Source of the DNA: Trematomus loennbergii
Taxonomy: Eukaryota > Chordata > Actinopteri > Perciformes > Nototheniidae
Direction: 5' to 3'
Assembly: GCA_012861695.1 (NCBI GenBank)
Contig: JAAOOA010000176.1
Coordinates: 124,001 to 188,000, forward strand
DNA: 64,000 nucleotides
The position numbers and the translations under genes are program-made. Positions 45,670 to 57,582 of the stretch are shown here, piece by piece. The stretch's first letter is position 1; each line of letters starts with the position of its first letter. Below the pieces are notes generated by a model. It was not told where the DNA came from. It ran no database searches and saw only the letters and a list, made by a program, of their open reading frames with translations.

Positions 45670-47250
45670 GGTGGAATTGATGAGGATGTCTCGGCGCTTC
45701 TGGCGATTTACTCGGAGGACGCGAAGTGCATTCAGAAGCTTCTACTGCATGCAGTTTCAGTGGATCAGCAAAGTTAGCAGACCTGGCAAAGTCATGTCGT
45801 GACGACTACGAAGGTAAAATAAAATACATGCACTGCACTGTTTTAATCTGCACAATACTGGTCTTAGATGTACTTTTATTTGCTCAGTAGATCGAGCTAG
45901 CCATGCTAGAACTTGCTAACGTTAGGTCCAAGCTGGCTAACAACATCTAGCTAGCTAGCTATTCTCAGCCGTGCCCGCTATGAACACGTATTGACTTGTG
46001 AATAAGTGTGCAATGTTCTGTAATTTGCTTCACTAACTCATGGCACTAATCGTGTGTTTCAGGCGAGGTGTTTCTCTCAGGATTAGAAACTAGTTTTCCC
46101 CTCCGGGATAAAACGATAATATAACGTTAGCAATTAGCATGCTAGCTGGACCTCTGTGGCTACACTGAGGTAAACAATAGATTGTAGTTGCTATAATTTC
46201 AAGTAATTTGCAACATTCATTCTACATGTTAATGGTAAAAGCTTAAACAGTTGATTACCTGCATGCCACAAAGACTGATGTTCTAATATTTTTGCACATT
46301 TAAGTAGAAATGTAATTGAAATTCTATTTACTGCCTAAACATTGTTCCTTGTATTATCCTAAATAGTTTGACCTTGTTTCCTCAGAAGGCTTCTCAGACT
46401 ACATGGAGGATCCCTCAGAGAAACACAGTTTCCACGTTCAGTTCCCCCCCGCTGAGAGTAGGCAGCTCCACACCCTGTGCCCGGTCAGCGGACACCATCA
46501 GGACTACCATCCTGACCGCTGCTGCCATACTGCAGCAAACAGGAGGGAACGGAGGTGAAAACACACTTTATACATTTAGATATGTGGAGCACAAAGAAAA
46601 GCATTGCTAAAAAACATTTAGCAGCTAAACTGTGGATAACAAGTAAACCACATTGGTTTGTTATTCAATATTCAAAAGCTTTTTGAATCATTACATGTCA
46701 CTTGTTAGACGCTTTTATCCAAAGCTTACATACTCAATACTGTGGGCAATCCCCACAGGAGCACTTTGGGGTGAAGTGTCTCAGGGACACAACGACATGC
46801 TGACTGCAGTGGGGTTTGAACCTGTGCTCCCCTGATCCGAACACCAATGCACTTATCCACTGCGCCACACGCCTCCCTATCATGTCCTGAGAGCCCTCCA
46901 TCCCCCAATTGCTAGTGCCTTCACCATTTAAAATGTTAATAGTCAAATCAAAGGTGTTCCCCGTGTTCCTCCTGTTGTGTGCCTGCAGAGACAGATTTGG
47001 ACAATGTTGTCTCGTTGTTGCGATTAAACTGATCTTGTATCTTGCATATTTCACTTAGGAAAGTGGGCACGCGATGACAGCTTCCTTGACACCATCATGG
47101 CGATGGACCGCCGTGCCATGGTCAGCAAGGAGAATGAGGACCTGCGTGCCAAGGAGATGCACGACGAACGGCTGCTGCATTCACACAAGGCCCAGGAATC
47201 GAGGTGGAGCAACAAAATACCTTTCTGGCTGGGCTTCTGGCAGTGCTAAG
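45670..47250 (+). pseudogene. Harbinger Myb-like accessory gene, decayed
   Basis: Three exon-like pieces: about 45682-45810 (DEDVSALLAIYSEDAKCIQK, with stops), 46388-46555 (AG/GT bordered, TILTAAAILQQTGGNGG) and 47059-47250 (WARDDSFLDTIMAMDRR...LRAKEMHDERLLHSH, stop at 47248). The order and the LLA.W/YSED motif fit the Myb/SANT-like second protein of Harbinger transposons, which helps the transposase enter the nucleus and bind DNA. A SINE occupies the second intron. The first piece has frame breaks. Confidence 0.55.
46690..46886 (-). mobile_element. tRNA-derived SINE, minus strand
   Basis: Read on the minus strand: a tRNA-like head with GTGGCGCAGTGG, B box GGTTCAAACCC, then CTGAGACACTTCACCCC, and the tail GCTTTGGATAAAAGCG. 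It resembles the head at 47333 closely but inverted. Confidence 0.75.
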
Positions 47251-47332
47251 CGAGCTGATTAAATCCAACAGGCCTTCAATACAAAAATTAAGAAAAACTT
47301 GTCGTTGATAAACTGTACAATGACTTGTTGGG

Positions 47333-47460
47333 AGGCGTGTGGTGCAGTGGTCTGGTGCGTTGGTGTTCGGATCAGGGGAGCACAGGTTCAAACCCCACTG
47401 CAGTCAGGATGTCGTTGTGTCCCTGGGCAAGACACTTCACCCCAAATTGCCTACACCTGT
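47333..47460 (+). mobile_element. tRNA-derived SINE head, plus strand
   Basis: A-box-like TGGTGCAGTGG, B box GGTTCAAACCCC, then CCTGGGCAAGACACTTCACC. The 3' tail is lost. Not a functional tRNA: no cloverleaf beyond the promoter boxes. Confidence 0.75.
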
Positions 47461-47539
47461 GACAGTTAATTTTGTATTATTGTGATTATATATATATGCC
47501 ACTGTTATTAATACTGACACCTAACTTTGCACTAAGGTG

Positions 47540-47568
47540 TGTCTGCTGCTGAGCCTACCTATTGTTAT

Positions 47569-47600
<32 letters not shown>

Positions 47601-47602
47601 TG
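47540..47602. repeat. TA microsatellite within a local duplication
   Basis: A TATATA run with TGCCACTGTTATTA repeated on both sides (about 47496 and 47602), and a looser third copy of the downstream text near 47910 (ACTGACA..TTTGCACTAAGGTGTGTCTGC). Confidence 0.6.
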
Positions 47603-48049
47603 CCACTGTTATTATATTGTTTTGATACTACTGACACTTATTGATCTGCTGCTGATAAATAAAAGAGAACCTACATGCACGGCACTAGCATCATGACTGT
47701 CTTTGTTTAAACCAGCAGCAGTGCAGCGGTACACAGACTAACCTGTGTGTGTGTAACGTAGTTCTTCAGGTGTGCATGCTTAACATGTATGTTAACATGT
47801 ATGTATACAAAAGTTTTTAAAGAGCTTTCAACCTCATCCCATTGTCTTTAACACACATTTAACATAATATACTCATTAATATACAAATATACAGTATGAG
47901 TACTGTTTTGATACTGACATTTAATCTTTGCACTAAGGTGTGTCTGCACTATTGTAATTGTGTCTGTTGACTGGTAAATAAAAGAGAACCAAATGCACTG
48001 TACAAAATATCAGCTTTATTGTCAATTTACAATTTCCATGCTGTTCAGA

Positions 48050-48566
48050 TGCCTCTCCACAACGTTGCTTCCAGGCGAATACAGAGGAGTTGAAAAGAGC
48101 CCTTGGACATTCGGAAATCTTCGATCCACTGCACATTGGTACGTTGGCACCACCAGGCCGACGTTCTATTGTTCACCCAGAGTTCCGTAGTATTCGCATA
48201 TCTGGAACACATACAAAGACACAAATTAGCCCTACATAACTCCATAAATCCTACATTAGATAGTATTAATGTGATTTAATGAACGTACCATTGCTGTTCT
48301 TTGGGCGTGATAACGGCCATCATCCTCGGCTGTACAACGGCGAAACATGTCCATCGCGTGTGATTTCGTCGTCTAATCCTTTTGTTAAGGCTTCTTAACC
48401 GCCTTCGCCTCCGACTCAGCATTTCTATTGCATTTGAATGGTCGATCTGTATTTGTATTTGTGGCTGAGTTATTGGCTTAAATAACTCCGTTACGAAGCT
48501 GTATAACACGACCATCAAAACGTCAACTCCATACCGTGTCTGAGGTCGGAAGGTAAACAGAAGCAT
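48050..48566 (-). pseudogene. Harbinger transposase, N-terminal exons only
   Basis: Minus-strand exon 48566-48288 (basic stretch RRRRLRSLNKRIRRRN, ending ..MMAVITPKEQQ) is followed by a GTACGT donor and an acceptor at about 48204, then WVNNRTSAWWCQRTNVQWIEDF and RMSKGSFQLLC, the segment before the DDE domain in HARBI1-like proteins. The frame stops at about 48045; the whole DDE catalytic domain is absent. The element could move only with outside help. Confidence 0.65.
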
Positions 48567-48594
48567 ACAGCGGAAGCGGAAGTTTTTTTTCTTC

Positions 48595-48708
48595 TTCTCT
48601 CGGTTTTTTGGCGAATTGCAACTTTAAGGTGCATACCGCCACCTACTGTACTCGCCGTGAAGTTGTTTGCGGCCTGCCAGGAAAACCAAAGCAGAAGAAG
48701 AAGAAGTG
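48595..48708 (-). mobile_element. I-type LINE 3' tail fragment
   Basis: The minus strand contains AGTAGGTGGCGGTATGCACC and ends in AAGAAG-rich sequence, like the tail at 29700-29763. Confidence 0.55.
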
Positions 48709-49492
48709 ACGTCAGCGGCTCATTTGCCTAATCCACCCCCAGGAACTCATTTTGGTGTGAACGAGATCTGCTTTAGTTCGTCAGAACTAAAAGAACTCTC
48801 ATGAACTAAAGTTCTCATGAACTACTGTGGGAAAAGTACTTTGTGTGAACGCGCCTATTGGGACCAATCTGGTTAAATAAAGGTTTGAAATTAAATGAAA
48901 TGAGGTTCGCTCTGATGCAAAACTGCATGCGCGAAGCCCCCACCTTTTTGTTGTACCATGTTAGTGAGTGGGGAGATTCCCCTTCGATTCTATTGGCTCT
49001 AACGGTCAGAAAGAGATGTCAATCACCAAAATCGACCAATGGGTTCCAGAGAAACGGTAAAACCCCCATTTCCACCCAAATCACCTCAGAGGTGGAGTTT
49101 TTTTTGCTAAACCTCTCTCAAAAGGTCAAATGTCACTTGTTTTGCATCAATCTTGATACAGGGTACTTATTATATGTTGTACTTTGGATTCCTAAAGCTT
49201 TTAGTCTACCTTACCATCATCCAAGGGTAGTTTTCACTATAAGTAAAAATGAATTTTTGGACGGACACTATAATTTACAGTTTTTTACTATATAAAATCT
49301 GAATTTTCTTTAAAATAAAAAACATCTATATTGATTCTGACTTTTCTACATCCAACTCACAGGTTTATCATTACTTTGAGAAAAAAGATTATTAATTTAA
49401 CCCTTTTAGAAGGGAAGATATGGTCATTTGTTCTGGGAATGTCATTTTCGAGCCTGAGACCTGAAAAACAGGCTCAGGGCTAAACAGGTTAA

Positions 49493-51264
49493 AGGTGGGT
49501 TAGGTAATTTTGGAGAAACCAGAGGCCTGTACGACGAAGCCGGTTCAACATAACCTGGATATGTTTGAGTTAGCCGGTTGGCCTAATTCAAAACATACGC
49601 GCTCTCGCTAAGCGGTCCTACGACACTGGTTATCAAGTGGATCACTCAAGCCAGCCGTGTCCTATCTAGTTAGGTGCGCGCTCACATGAAAGGGGTGGTA
49701 TTTGGAGCATTCGACCAATCACAAACATGGACAAGCGTACTGACAGCGCAGCGTCATACTTCCTGAATGAAAAGTGAACTATAATATTAGTCAAATATGA
49801 AGAAGTTAAACTTTAAACATCCATGACTTAAACACTTTATCCAGGATAAAAGCCACATAGCTGCACCTGCAAGGTGAATACAGCTGGTAAAAGAAAAAGC
49901 GTTTGAATGCGTACATTAACAGGTTTATGAAATCACTGCCCCGTCCAAGACACGAGTGGATCTTACTTTAATTACATTTGACTCGAGTGTTTCGTCAACT
50001 TAATGTGTTGCTTAAAATAATACTTCTGCATACAGTATGTGACACTGTGAGTGTTGCACGGCCAGATACGGCTCAAGAAGCTGACTCAGATAAGGAGATA
50101 TATGATACATTATGATGTGATATGATATGAATGATAATGGGACACATCGACGTCTGCACTCACAGTGCCGCGGACTGTACTTAATGTTACTCTGATCCGG
50201 TTACTTATGTTGTGGCAGATATTTAAGTAAGCTTTCTTAACGCTAATGTTATAATAGTCAGATTGCTCTGAAGATGGGAGGGGATATTCTATTAATTTTC
50301 ACGTTCACGCAGTCAGTTGATTTTTGCCGGCCGTCTTTCCTGCAACGGCAGTTTTTCTGTATTTCCTCTACCCTGTAATATGACTTGATAGCTTTAAACT
50401 CTGCACACGGAGCTCTGATTGGTCAGCAGGCAGTGCTTTCACTGAGTTGATCTCTTAGCCTGCAACCTAACCTGCTCCCGAGGAGGTTAGCCGCTCAGCA
50501 TAAGTTACCATGGAGATCTAGCCCGCTAAGAAGAGAACCAGCGTCGTAGGACCGGAAACCCCGAGTTTTCCCTGAAGTTAGCTCGCTAAGCGAAAATCCT
50601 GCCACTTCCTTACAGAGCCCCTCCTCCAACACACACGAACTGTCAGGGTGAGTGAAGCAGGCAGGACCCAAATGCAGATTTCACAGAAAATACCTTTATT
50701 TAAAGGTTAAAAAGAACAAACAGAACACTTCCCCGTGAACACAGTCAAGACAAACAAGGATCTAACAATGACAGACAGAAAAACCAGAACTTAAATACAC
50801 ACAAGACTAATCAAAGAAACAAGAGACATGAGGAGGGAGGAGAAAACACAGGGGCACAAGGTGAACACAATCGGGTAATCAGGCAGGAGGGAACACAGAC
50901 AGAAAGCAACAGGCAAGACAGGGGGGTGAACACTTTTCAAAATAAAACAGGAAACCAAAGACAAGACAAAACACAACGCAGACAGATCGTGACACGAACG
51001 CGCACATGACCAATGAGGGCACGAGATAAGTCTGTGCACAGATGGAAGGCTGACAGGCAGGTAGGCCATCCAGTTATTTTAGCCGGGCCGGCTAAAATGA
51101 TTGGTCGTACTTTTTACAGTACTACGGCTTCCACAGATGACATTTTTTTATGGATTCTTTGTCAAAGCATTTAAGATATTCATTGCTATCGGGATGTTAA
51201 GAGCATTCCATGGAATATAACAAGTGTATCTCGAGCCGGTTTCTCAAACTTACCTACCCCACCT
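49493..51264. mobile_element. Kolobok-like TTAA element
   Basis: AGGTGGGTTAGGTAATTTTG at the left and AACTTACCTACCCCACCT at the right, flanked by TTAA at 49489-49492 and 51265-51268. The left TTAA is also the right TTAA of the neighbouring piggyBac-type element. Inside are unassigned repeat sequence and the solo LTR at 50641. No transposase. Confidence 0.7.
50641..50994 (-). mobile_element. Solo LTR, 354 bp, 5-bp TSD
   Basis: Plus-strand ends TGTCAGGGTGAGTG and CAGATCGTGACA; CGAAC is duplicated exactly (50636-50640, 50995-50999). AATAAA on the minus strand at about 50698. Fragments of the family are at 1978 and 58248. Confidence 0.9.
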
Positions 51265-51268
51265 TTAA

Positions 51269-52250
51269 AATTACAAAGTAATATCTTAAAGTCTTATAAT
51301 AGTAATACACTTTTATATTACGAGTTACATATTTAATTACATATAATAAAAAATTACGTACTTCTGCATGTATTGAAAAGTGCAAAAATACTGTAAATAT
51401 TATATAGTACATTTACTTTAAAAAAAATGAAATAAACGTTATTTGTTGTTATTGTCAAAATACTTAAAATAATGTTTTGGGTTGTTAATTTATAGTTAAT
51501 ATCTGTAATTTTACAGGATTTTGCAAGTTATTTAAAAAAACATGATAATTACTATAAAAATGTAGTTATTTCCTGTAAAATTAGGATCTTTTTTTTACAG
51601 TGCAGGATAGTTACATAACAGTGCGCATGCAGGCATGTGCACATTTTTTGTTGGCTTGGTCTGAGTCCAGGGGCTGTTTTTCAGTCCCAGTCCCTCCCTG
51701 ATAGATCAACCCATACTAAAGTGTAGGATCACACTAAGACTTTCTTACCATAATCTCCCAACTACGCTAAGGTAAGGCCATACTCTCTAATACAGTAGGC
51801 CTATTTGGGGTTTCATTGTATTGGTAACATAACACTAAATGTTGCCTTTAACCTAATATCAATGTGTATTATTTTTAGGTACTTGCATTTATTTTGACTA
51901 TTTCAATTGTTATGCTACTTTAAAGTTCTCGAGAAGATTGACAAATAAACAGTTTTTTAAATCATGCATTCAAAACTGCAAATAAGTGCAATAAAATATA
52001 CATTAAGTACCAAAAGTAAAAAGTAATTATTATGTAGAATTTGAGTTTATATTCAACTATAGAATTATTCTTGTAAAAATAAAAGACATGTTTCTAATGC
52101 TGCAGGTAAGAGTGGCTCTAATAAAATGATCTTTTTCTAATTATAATTTATTTTATGATTACATGTTGTATTAACCTGGCATACATGTTTTTCATTTAAT
52201 CCTGTACCAAAGGAAGTGGTCACAGTGTCAGGCTGGAGCTGGACAATATC
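51269..52250. other. Upstream region of the NXPE-like gene
   Basis: Contains the right half of the split repeat (51269-51480), the dispersed repeat at 51497-51604 and otherwise AT-rich sequence. No promoter motif stands out. Confidence 0.45.
51497..51604. repeat. Dispersed repeat, copy 2 of 3
   Basis: Near-identical to 2755-2857 and 59027-59132. Confidence 0.6.
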
Positions 52251-55200
52251 ATGAAGGAATCATCTTTTAAAGGAAGAAGATGTTTCACCATCTTTCTCCT
52301 TCTGCTCACGGCTTTCTTAACATTCTTCCAGGTGAGAACTGTTATCTGGGATCACTATCAAATACTTATTTCCCACAGTTAAATGCATATCAATTTGTAT
52401 CTTTTATATAATTTCAATTTCTGGATTTTCTTTTTTGATATTCTCTCACTGATAAAATAAACCTAGCATTAAAATGATAGACTGTTCATTTATTTGCATT
52501 GAAGACAAGAATGCTTAACTGTTCTCCTTCCTGGCAACCAGTGTGACAGCCCTCAACACCGGCAAACAAATAATCCGTATTTGCACCATGCACACATGGG
52601 GAGGCTTATAACTGCATCCTACTGCACCTAGGAGATGCTGTGAAGGAAGGGTATAGCAAGGTGTCAATACGTGTGGGGGAAACTTCTGAAGCAATTGGAG
52701 TCAGGACTCAGAGAGACACGAGGAGAGCTGGAGCTTTGATGGCAAACACTGACGGGTTTATTTAGGAGCCTCGGCCGGAGAATTCACAAACATGTCAAAG
52801 AGTCAGAGGTTCTGACTTCACGGAAGAGTTGCTACATCAATTCTGAAGAACTTACCCCAGACCCGTGTATTTAGCTAGTTCAGAGAGAATAATCAACATT
52901 GTGCGTAACAAGATAGAATCATAACACCTCTATGAGCTGACGCCAACAGGCAGGAACAGGGAGACAAAACACTGAGAGCACAGCAGCCAAGGTTACAGGT
53001 GCGTGTGCTCAGTCAGGACAGTGAACTGATAAACTGGGTCACAGTTATGGGTCTTGGAAAATATTTCCCCAACAATACGCACAGTTGACACGGATGTGGT
53101 AGTACTGGCAGTCACAGCAGCCCAATCCCTCAACATCACTGCTGTGGGTTGCCTTTGGAGCTTGGAAGAGTTTTCGGCATTTAGCAGCTCATGAGATGGC
53201 GAGATCACTAGGTCCAGATCGATGCATAGCCTTACCAATGTTCCATGCATTTACTGGATGTGACACTGTGCCATATTTTGGTGGCAGGGGCAAGAAGACG
53301 GCGTGGGATACATGGATGACGTTTGATGATGTGGAAGAGGGGTGGAAGCAGGCCCGCCCATCCCTACACGCAGATCACGCAGACTGGGTGGGGCCTAACC
53401 TCGCGGAGAGGGCCTCACCCGTTCATAAAGTCAAGTACCCCTCAAAAGGTCCGGTTTATTTCATTTTAAGGATTCGCACCAAGCAACATCTCCAGGTGCT
53501 CCTTTGAGAACCAGGGCAAAAAAGTTATGTGCACCCCTGAATATTACATACATATTATGTAACAAGTATTACTTCACCATAATCAGAATCAGAAGAATCA
53601 GAATCAGAAACGGGTTTATTGCCAGGTAGGTTCACACGTACGAGGAATTTGACTTGATGTCATGGTGCATACATAAAATATAAAACAATAATAAATATGT
53701 TAATGGTTTTACTGTGTATTTTGTTCCCTGAATACCAGATACATGGAGTTAGCTACATTCTAGCATGTTGTAAATAGTACCACTGCATTCCTCATCCTTG
53801 AAAATGTAGGATTAGCCACCAGAATCAAGATCCTAGGTGGTCTAGAATAGATCCTAAGCTACCGGTAAAATAACAACCAATGGCGGCCATTTTCAAAATG
53901 GGGGCACACAGTTAGTGTAAAAGAAACAGATTATGTCTAAATTATGCTACACGTATACTTCAACGACAACAACAGCGCATAAATATGAGAGGATACATTT
54001 TTCGGAAATATAGGTACGAATTCTTTGCAAAATACATTCAGGTATTTATTCTTTACATATGCTTTTATTCAATTGGAATAAAAAAGCATATTGTTTAATA
54101 AATAGATAATATAAAATAATAGAAATAAGGGTATCCATCAAATTCCAATTTCTGAACTGCAGGAATGAATTGAATTCCAGAAATGTTTTATATTTGGCTA
54201 AAACGAATGTTTCCTTTTTCAGCTTAACATATGGGACACATTGGTGAGTTATTTTTGGATTTGTGTTGTGCATGAGCCATCCACAGTGTATGTTATATGT
54301 TTGAGTGTAATGTGTTAGCACAAGTGTTGCTGATTAGAAAAAAGTATCAGATTGTCTGCTCAAACGGAGAACATCAGATCATTTATCTATAATCACAGTC
54401 GAGTTGATGGCAATGGCACGAGGCATTACAGGGGAGGGGAAATAATCAACATTGCACTCAGTAAATCTAAGGCAAATAACATAGTGAAATAGAACATCAT
54501 GAAGGAGTGGCAACAAATTGGGACAAAAGAAACACAAGAAGACACCTATATGCACTGCAGCCAAAAACCAGTCAGGACAGTTGAAAGAACCATCAATTTG
54601 GATAATGTGTTAAGGCTTAGATTAGGACATACGTACTAGACTGAACAAAACATTACATTATTCATAAGGAAAAAATCTATCTGGATGATATGAACACTGC
54701 CAGGTTGAGGAATCCGTAGAACATGTAATTCTGCAGTTTGCCAAATACAAGAAAGAGAAACTTTAAAGACAGAAATCAGGAAGCCTGGAATGGAGCAAAC
54801 ATTACACAACAACAGTTCTTATCAACCCCCTTAACAAATATTCATACATTTGCTGCATTTGTTTGACGTATCTACGTAAACTTCTCTCTGTCTCTCAACC
54901 CCTTCAAGTTTCAGCCTAAAATGAGCTCCACCATCGTCTACCCGAAAGCTACTACTGAACCTCCCAAAGTCCGCAGCATCTGCAACTTCCCACCATTGTC
55001 CCCTAAGGATGCTCTGGAGGAACGCCTGCTACTAGAATCTGTTGCTTGGCCTGAAACTCCTGCATTGCCATCTCCTCTTTCCCTGGAGCTGACCAGTGAT
55101 CCAGCTCACAGCACTTTCACCATTCTCCCAGCGAGAGGAGGAGGACAGTGGCACGTAGGGGATCAGCTGGAAGTTAGCATCACCATCTCTGACTTCAAGG

Positions 55201-57582
55201 GACAACCCAAGAAGTCTGGGGGGGACTTTTTATTAGCCCGGCTGCACAACCTAACGCTTGGTGCAGGTGTAGCTGGGAAAGTGGTGGACCATCTCAATGG
55301 GAGCTACTCTGCTGTCTTTCCTTTACTCTGGGAAGGAGCAGCTCAGGTTGAGGTGATGCTTAAAACTATCTTTTTCTATGTGATTTTGCTGTAGGTGTGT
55401 CATTTGTCTTCCAGCTGATTACTCACAAAGCCCCACCCTCTTTTAACTAATGTTGATACGACTTTTTATTTCAGACAAAAGCAGAGTCTAGTCACCAATT
55501 GTACATTTTCAACAAAAACTCTTGTTGTCTACCCAATCAGGTGACGCTAGTTCATCCCAGTGAAGCTATCACAGTGCTGAACAGGTTGACGAGTGAACAA
55601 CCTGACAGGATATTTTTCAAAAGCGTCTTGAGCTTAGGCTCACGCTCTCAAACCACCATCTGTAACATGTGCCTGCGTCAAACCAAGCAGCCAATCTGCG
55701 ACTTCACCGACCCTCGAACCGGCGATCCTTGGTTCTGCTACAATCCAAAGAACATGAGCTGTGATGCGATCGCCCACAGCATGGCAGGATACAAACAAAC
55801 TCCTGCACTGCTCAAGGCCAAGGAGGATAAGCTCTTTCAAGGGTAAGGAAGCAAAGAGACTGGTCATTTGTGTGACTTCTTATAATACATACATCATTTT
55901 TCAGAAGTTTCAGAAGTTTGTCAGTACAGGCAGTTTAGATTAAAAGATAATATAAATGTAACCTCTCAGTCTGAATCATAGTTGACCTTCATTCAAAAAA
56001 ATGTTTGATAGGATATAAATCTGGATTTTCTGTTTTAATTTTATAATGTTGTTTATTTGTACACATAACATCTACACATGTCTGTACCTCCTCAGAGAAG
56101 TAACCTTTCTCTCATTCTCCCCGAGGTTCTTCTATTTTTTACCTTTAATCCCTCAATTGTGGGGTTTCTTTTAGTACATTTTTCCTTGTGCGCTGCGAGT
56201 GTGTGAGGACAGAGGGCGTTGTGTGCTCCAGAATACACTCTGTAAAGCAAATGATATTTGGATTATTTTATCAATTCATAGTACTTCACTTCGGACAGCT
56301 TTGGTCAAATACACTTTTATTATCTTTTGCAAAATGTTGTGCCATAAGGCTTAGTTCTAAGGTTTGAACCTTCCAAGTTCACACGAGGAAAAGTAGACCT
56401 TCTAAACTGTTTACCCCAGGTAAACCTCCATGCCATTCCACAACCACATGTAAGAAAAGCTGCATTTGGGATATTAATGTTTATTGTAGTATTGTGTGCT
56501 TTTCTTCAGTCGTGTCAACTTGAAAGTCCGCATTCCGGCTTCAGGACCTGCCGGTGTCACTGTTTTACCAAAAAAGGAAGGTAAGGAATGCATTTATCAC
56601 TGATTCACGATCTAATGTGCTCCATGTACAGATGATGAAAGTATAGGGGCAGAACAAAACAACTCTTTCTTTTGGGTATCATTCTTCTGTTGAGAGATGT
56701 ATTTAGCAGGCCAATTTGACAGGAGCAAAGGGAGCATGGAGCTCTCAGCTCAAACTTTGTCAACACGGCACAGCTGCAGTGTCTAGTCTCTCAGGAGTAA
56801 GGCCATACAATGTTCATACATTCAGTCTATACCTTGATTTGGTTAAGGTCAGTAACAGACGTAAAACCCCCCCTATTATCCTTCAACTTTCTCTCAGGTC
56901 AACCAGAGGTGGAGAGCAGCATTGTGAACTTTCAAGCCTCTGGCTATTACTACCAGGGTTTATGGCGAGCACTAGATGGCACCAAAGTTCGCCAATTCAC
57001 CGGCGCATCTGCCATCACTCAGTGTCTAAAAGGCAAAGTGGTCCACCTGTATGGAGACTCTACCATCAGGCAGTGGTTTGAGTTCCTCAACGCAGCACTA
57101 CCAGGTAACTAATCCACAGGGATTTCCGGCAACAGTTTCATTATGTTCACACTGCATGTTAATCTGTTTCCTCTGTAATACCTTTAGATCTTAAGGAGTT
57201 TAACCTGGGCAGCTCGAGGACAAATGGACCTTTCATGGCCTTAGACTATGAAAACAAAATCATGGTGACTTTCCGCCTCCATGGTCCTCCTCTCCGTTTT
57301 GTCGGCTCAATTGAAGAAATTCGTTACATTGCCAATGAACTAGATGACTTAATCGCGGGTCCCAACATTGTCGTCGTTTTTGGCATCTGGGCTCACTTTG
57401 GCTCTTTCCCCATCGAGCTTTACATCCGGCGGCTACAAAGGATCCGCAGTGCGGTGGTGCGGCTGTTGGACAGGGCTCCAAAAACGGTGATCATCATCAG
57501 GACTGCAAACCCCAAAGCTTTGTTGCTTGATGTGGCGATAAACAACAGCGACTGGTTCTCGGTGCAGTTTGATAAGTGCTAA
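52251..57582 (+). CDS. NXPE-like (neurexophilin / PC-esterase) gene, six exons, premature stop
   Basis: Exons 52251-52331, 54915-55352, 55541-55842, 56510-56580, 56898-57104 and 57188-57582 all have AG/GT borders, and their lengths keep one frame (1494 nt, 497 residues). Exon 1 encodes a basic start and a hydrophobic signal anchor (FTIFLLLLTAFLTFF), suggesting a type II Golgi or secreted protein. Exons 2-3 give the neurexophilin-like beta domain with cysteine-rich segments (ICNMCLRQTKQPICDF). Exon 5 has the esterase GDS motif (YGDSTIRQW). In exon 6 a one-base loss at GATAAG-TGC (about 57576) brings an early stop. The old frame would run to TAG 57735 and total about 549 residues, close to usual NXPE length. 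The lost part holds the IDAWEM..AHH block. Intron 1 carries foreign sequence. Confidence 0.88.
52600..53510 (+). pseudogene. Unnamed repeat-borne protein with VDTDVVVLAV and FHAFTGCDT motifs
   Basis: Inside intron 1 of the NXPE-like gene, degraded frames read LLHLGDAVKEGYSKVSI | RTVDTDVVVLAVTAAQSLNI, then, after a frame change, MARSLGPDRCIALPMFHAF and TGCDTVPYFGGRGKKTAW. A solo LTR separates the first two parts exactly at its target duplication. I recall this block as recurring in many uncharacterised, probably transposon-linked fish and invertebrate proteins. The D-T-D pattern in a hydrophobic strand might suggest a PIN/FEN-like nuclease fold, which is only a guess. Frameshifts and truncated ends show this copy is dead. 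Confidence 0.55.
52672..53074 (-). mobile_element. Solo LTR, 403 bp, 5-bp TSD
   Basis: Plus-strand ends TGTGGGGGAAAC and ATTTCCCCAACA; ATACG is duplicated exactly (52667-52671, 53075-53079). AATAAA lies on the minus strand at about 52758. Removing it with one duplication restores the coding sequence around it. Confidence 0.9.
53511..54914. other. Rest of NXPE intron 1
   Basis: A common fish repeat lies at about 53580-53690 (CAGAATCAGAAACGGGTTTA then TTGCCAGGTAGGTTCACACG). The remainder is AT-rich and unassigned. Confidence 0.5.

Larger units (their letters stand above)
45355..48856. mobile_element. PIF/Harbinger element, internally deleted
   Basis: AGGTGCGTTCACAC at the left pairs with GTGTGAACGCGCCT at the right, with AT on both sides (45353-45354, 48857-48858) and further similarity inward (GTACTTTTCCCACA). 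The intact LINE tail it interrupts fixes the limits. It keeps parts of both Harbinger genes, facing each other: a Myb-like accessory gene (+) and a transposase (-). Three foreign repeats lie inside. Confidence 0.75.
44739..49488. mobile_element. piggyBac-type element swollen by nested insertions
   Basis: CCTGTTAAGCCC at the left and GGGCTAAACAGG at the right, each bordered by TTAA (44735-44738, 49489-49492). Its own sequence is 44739-45150 and about 48900-49488. Between them sits an L2-like LINE tail, itself split by a Harbinger element. No piggyBac transposase is seen. A fragment of the family is at 23877-24245. Confidence 0.75.

Noticed and set aside
46760..47400. tRNA genes suggested by A/B-box sequences
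   Set aside because: No cloverleaf can be drawn beyond the promoter boxes; the context fits SINE heads.
50791..51069. 92-codon minus-strand frame rich in leucine and serine
   Set aside because: It overlaps the solo LTR and its border; composition reflects the LTR.
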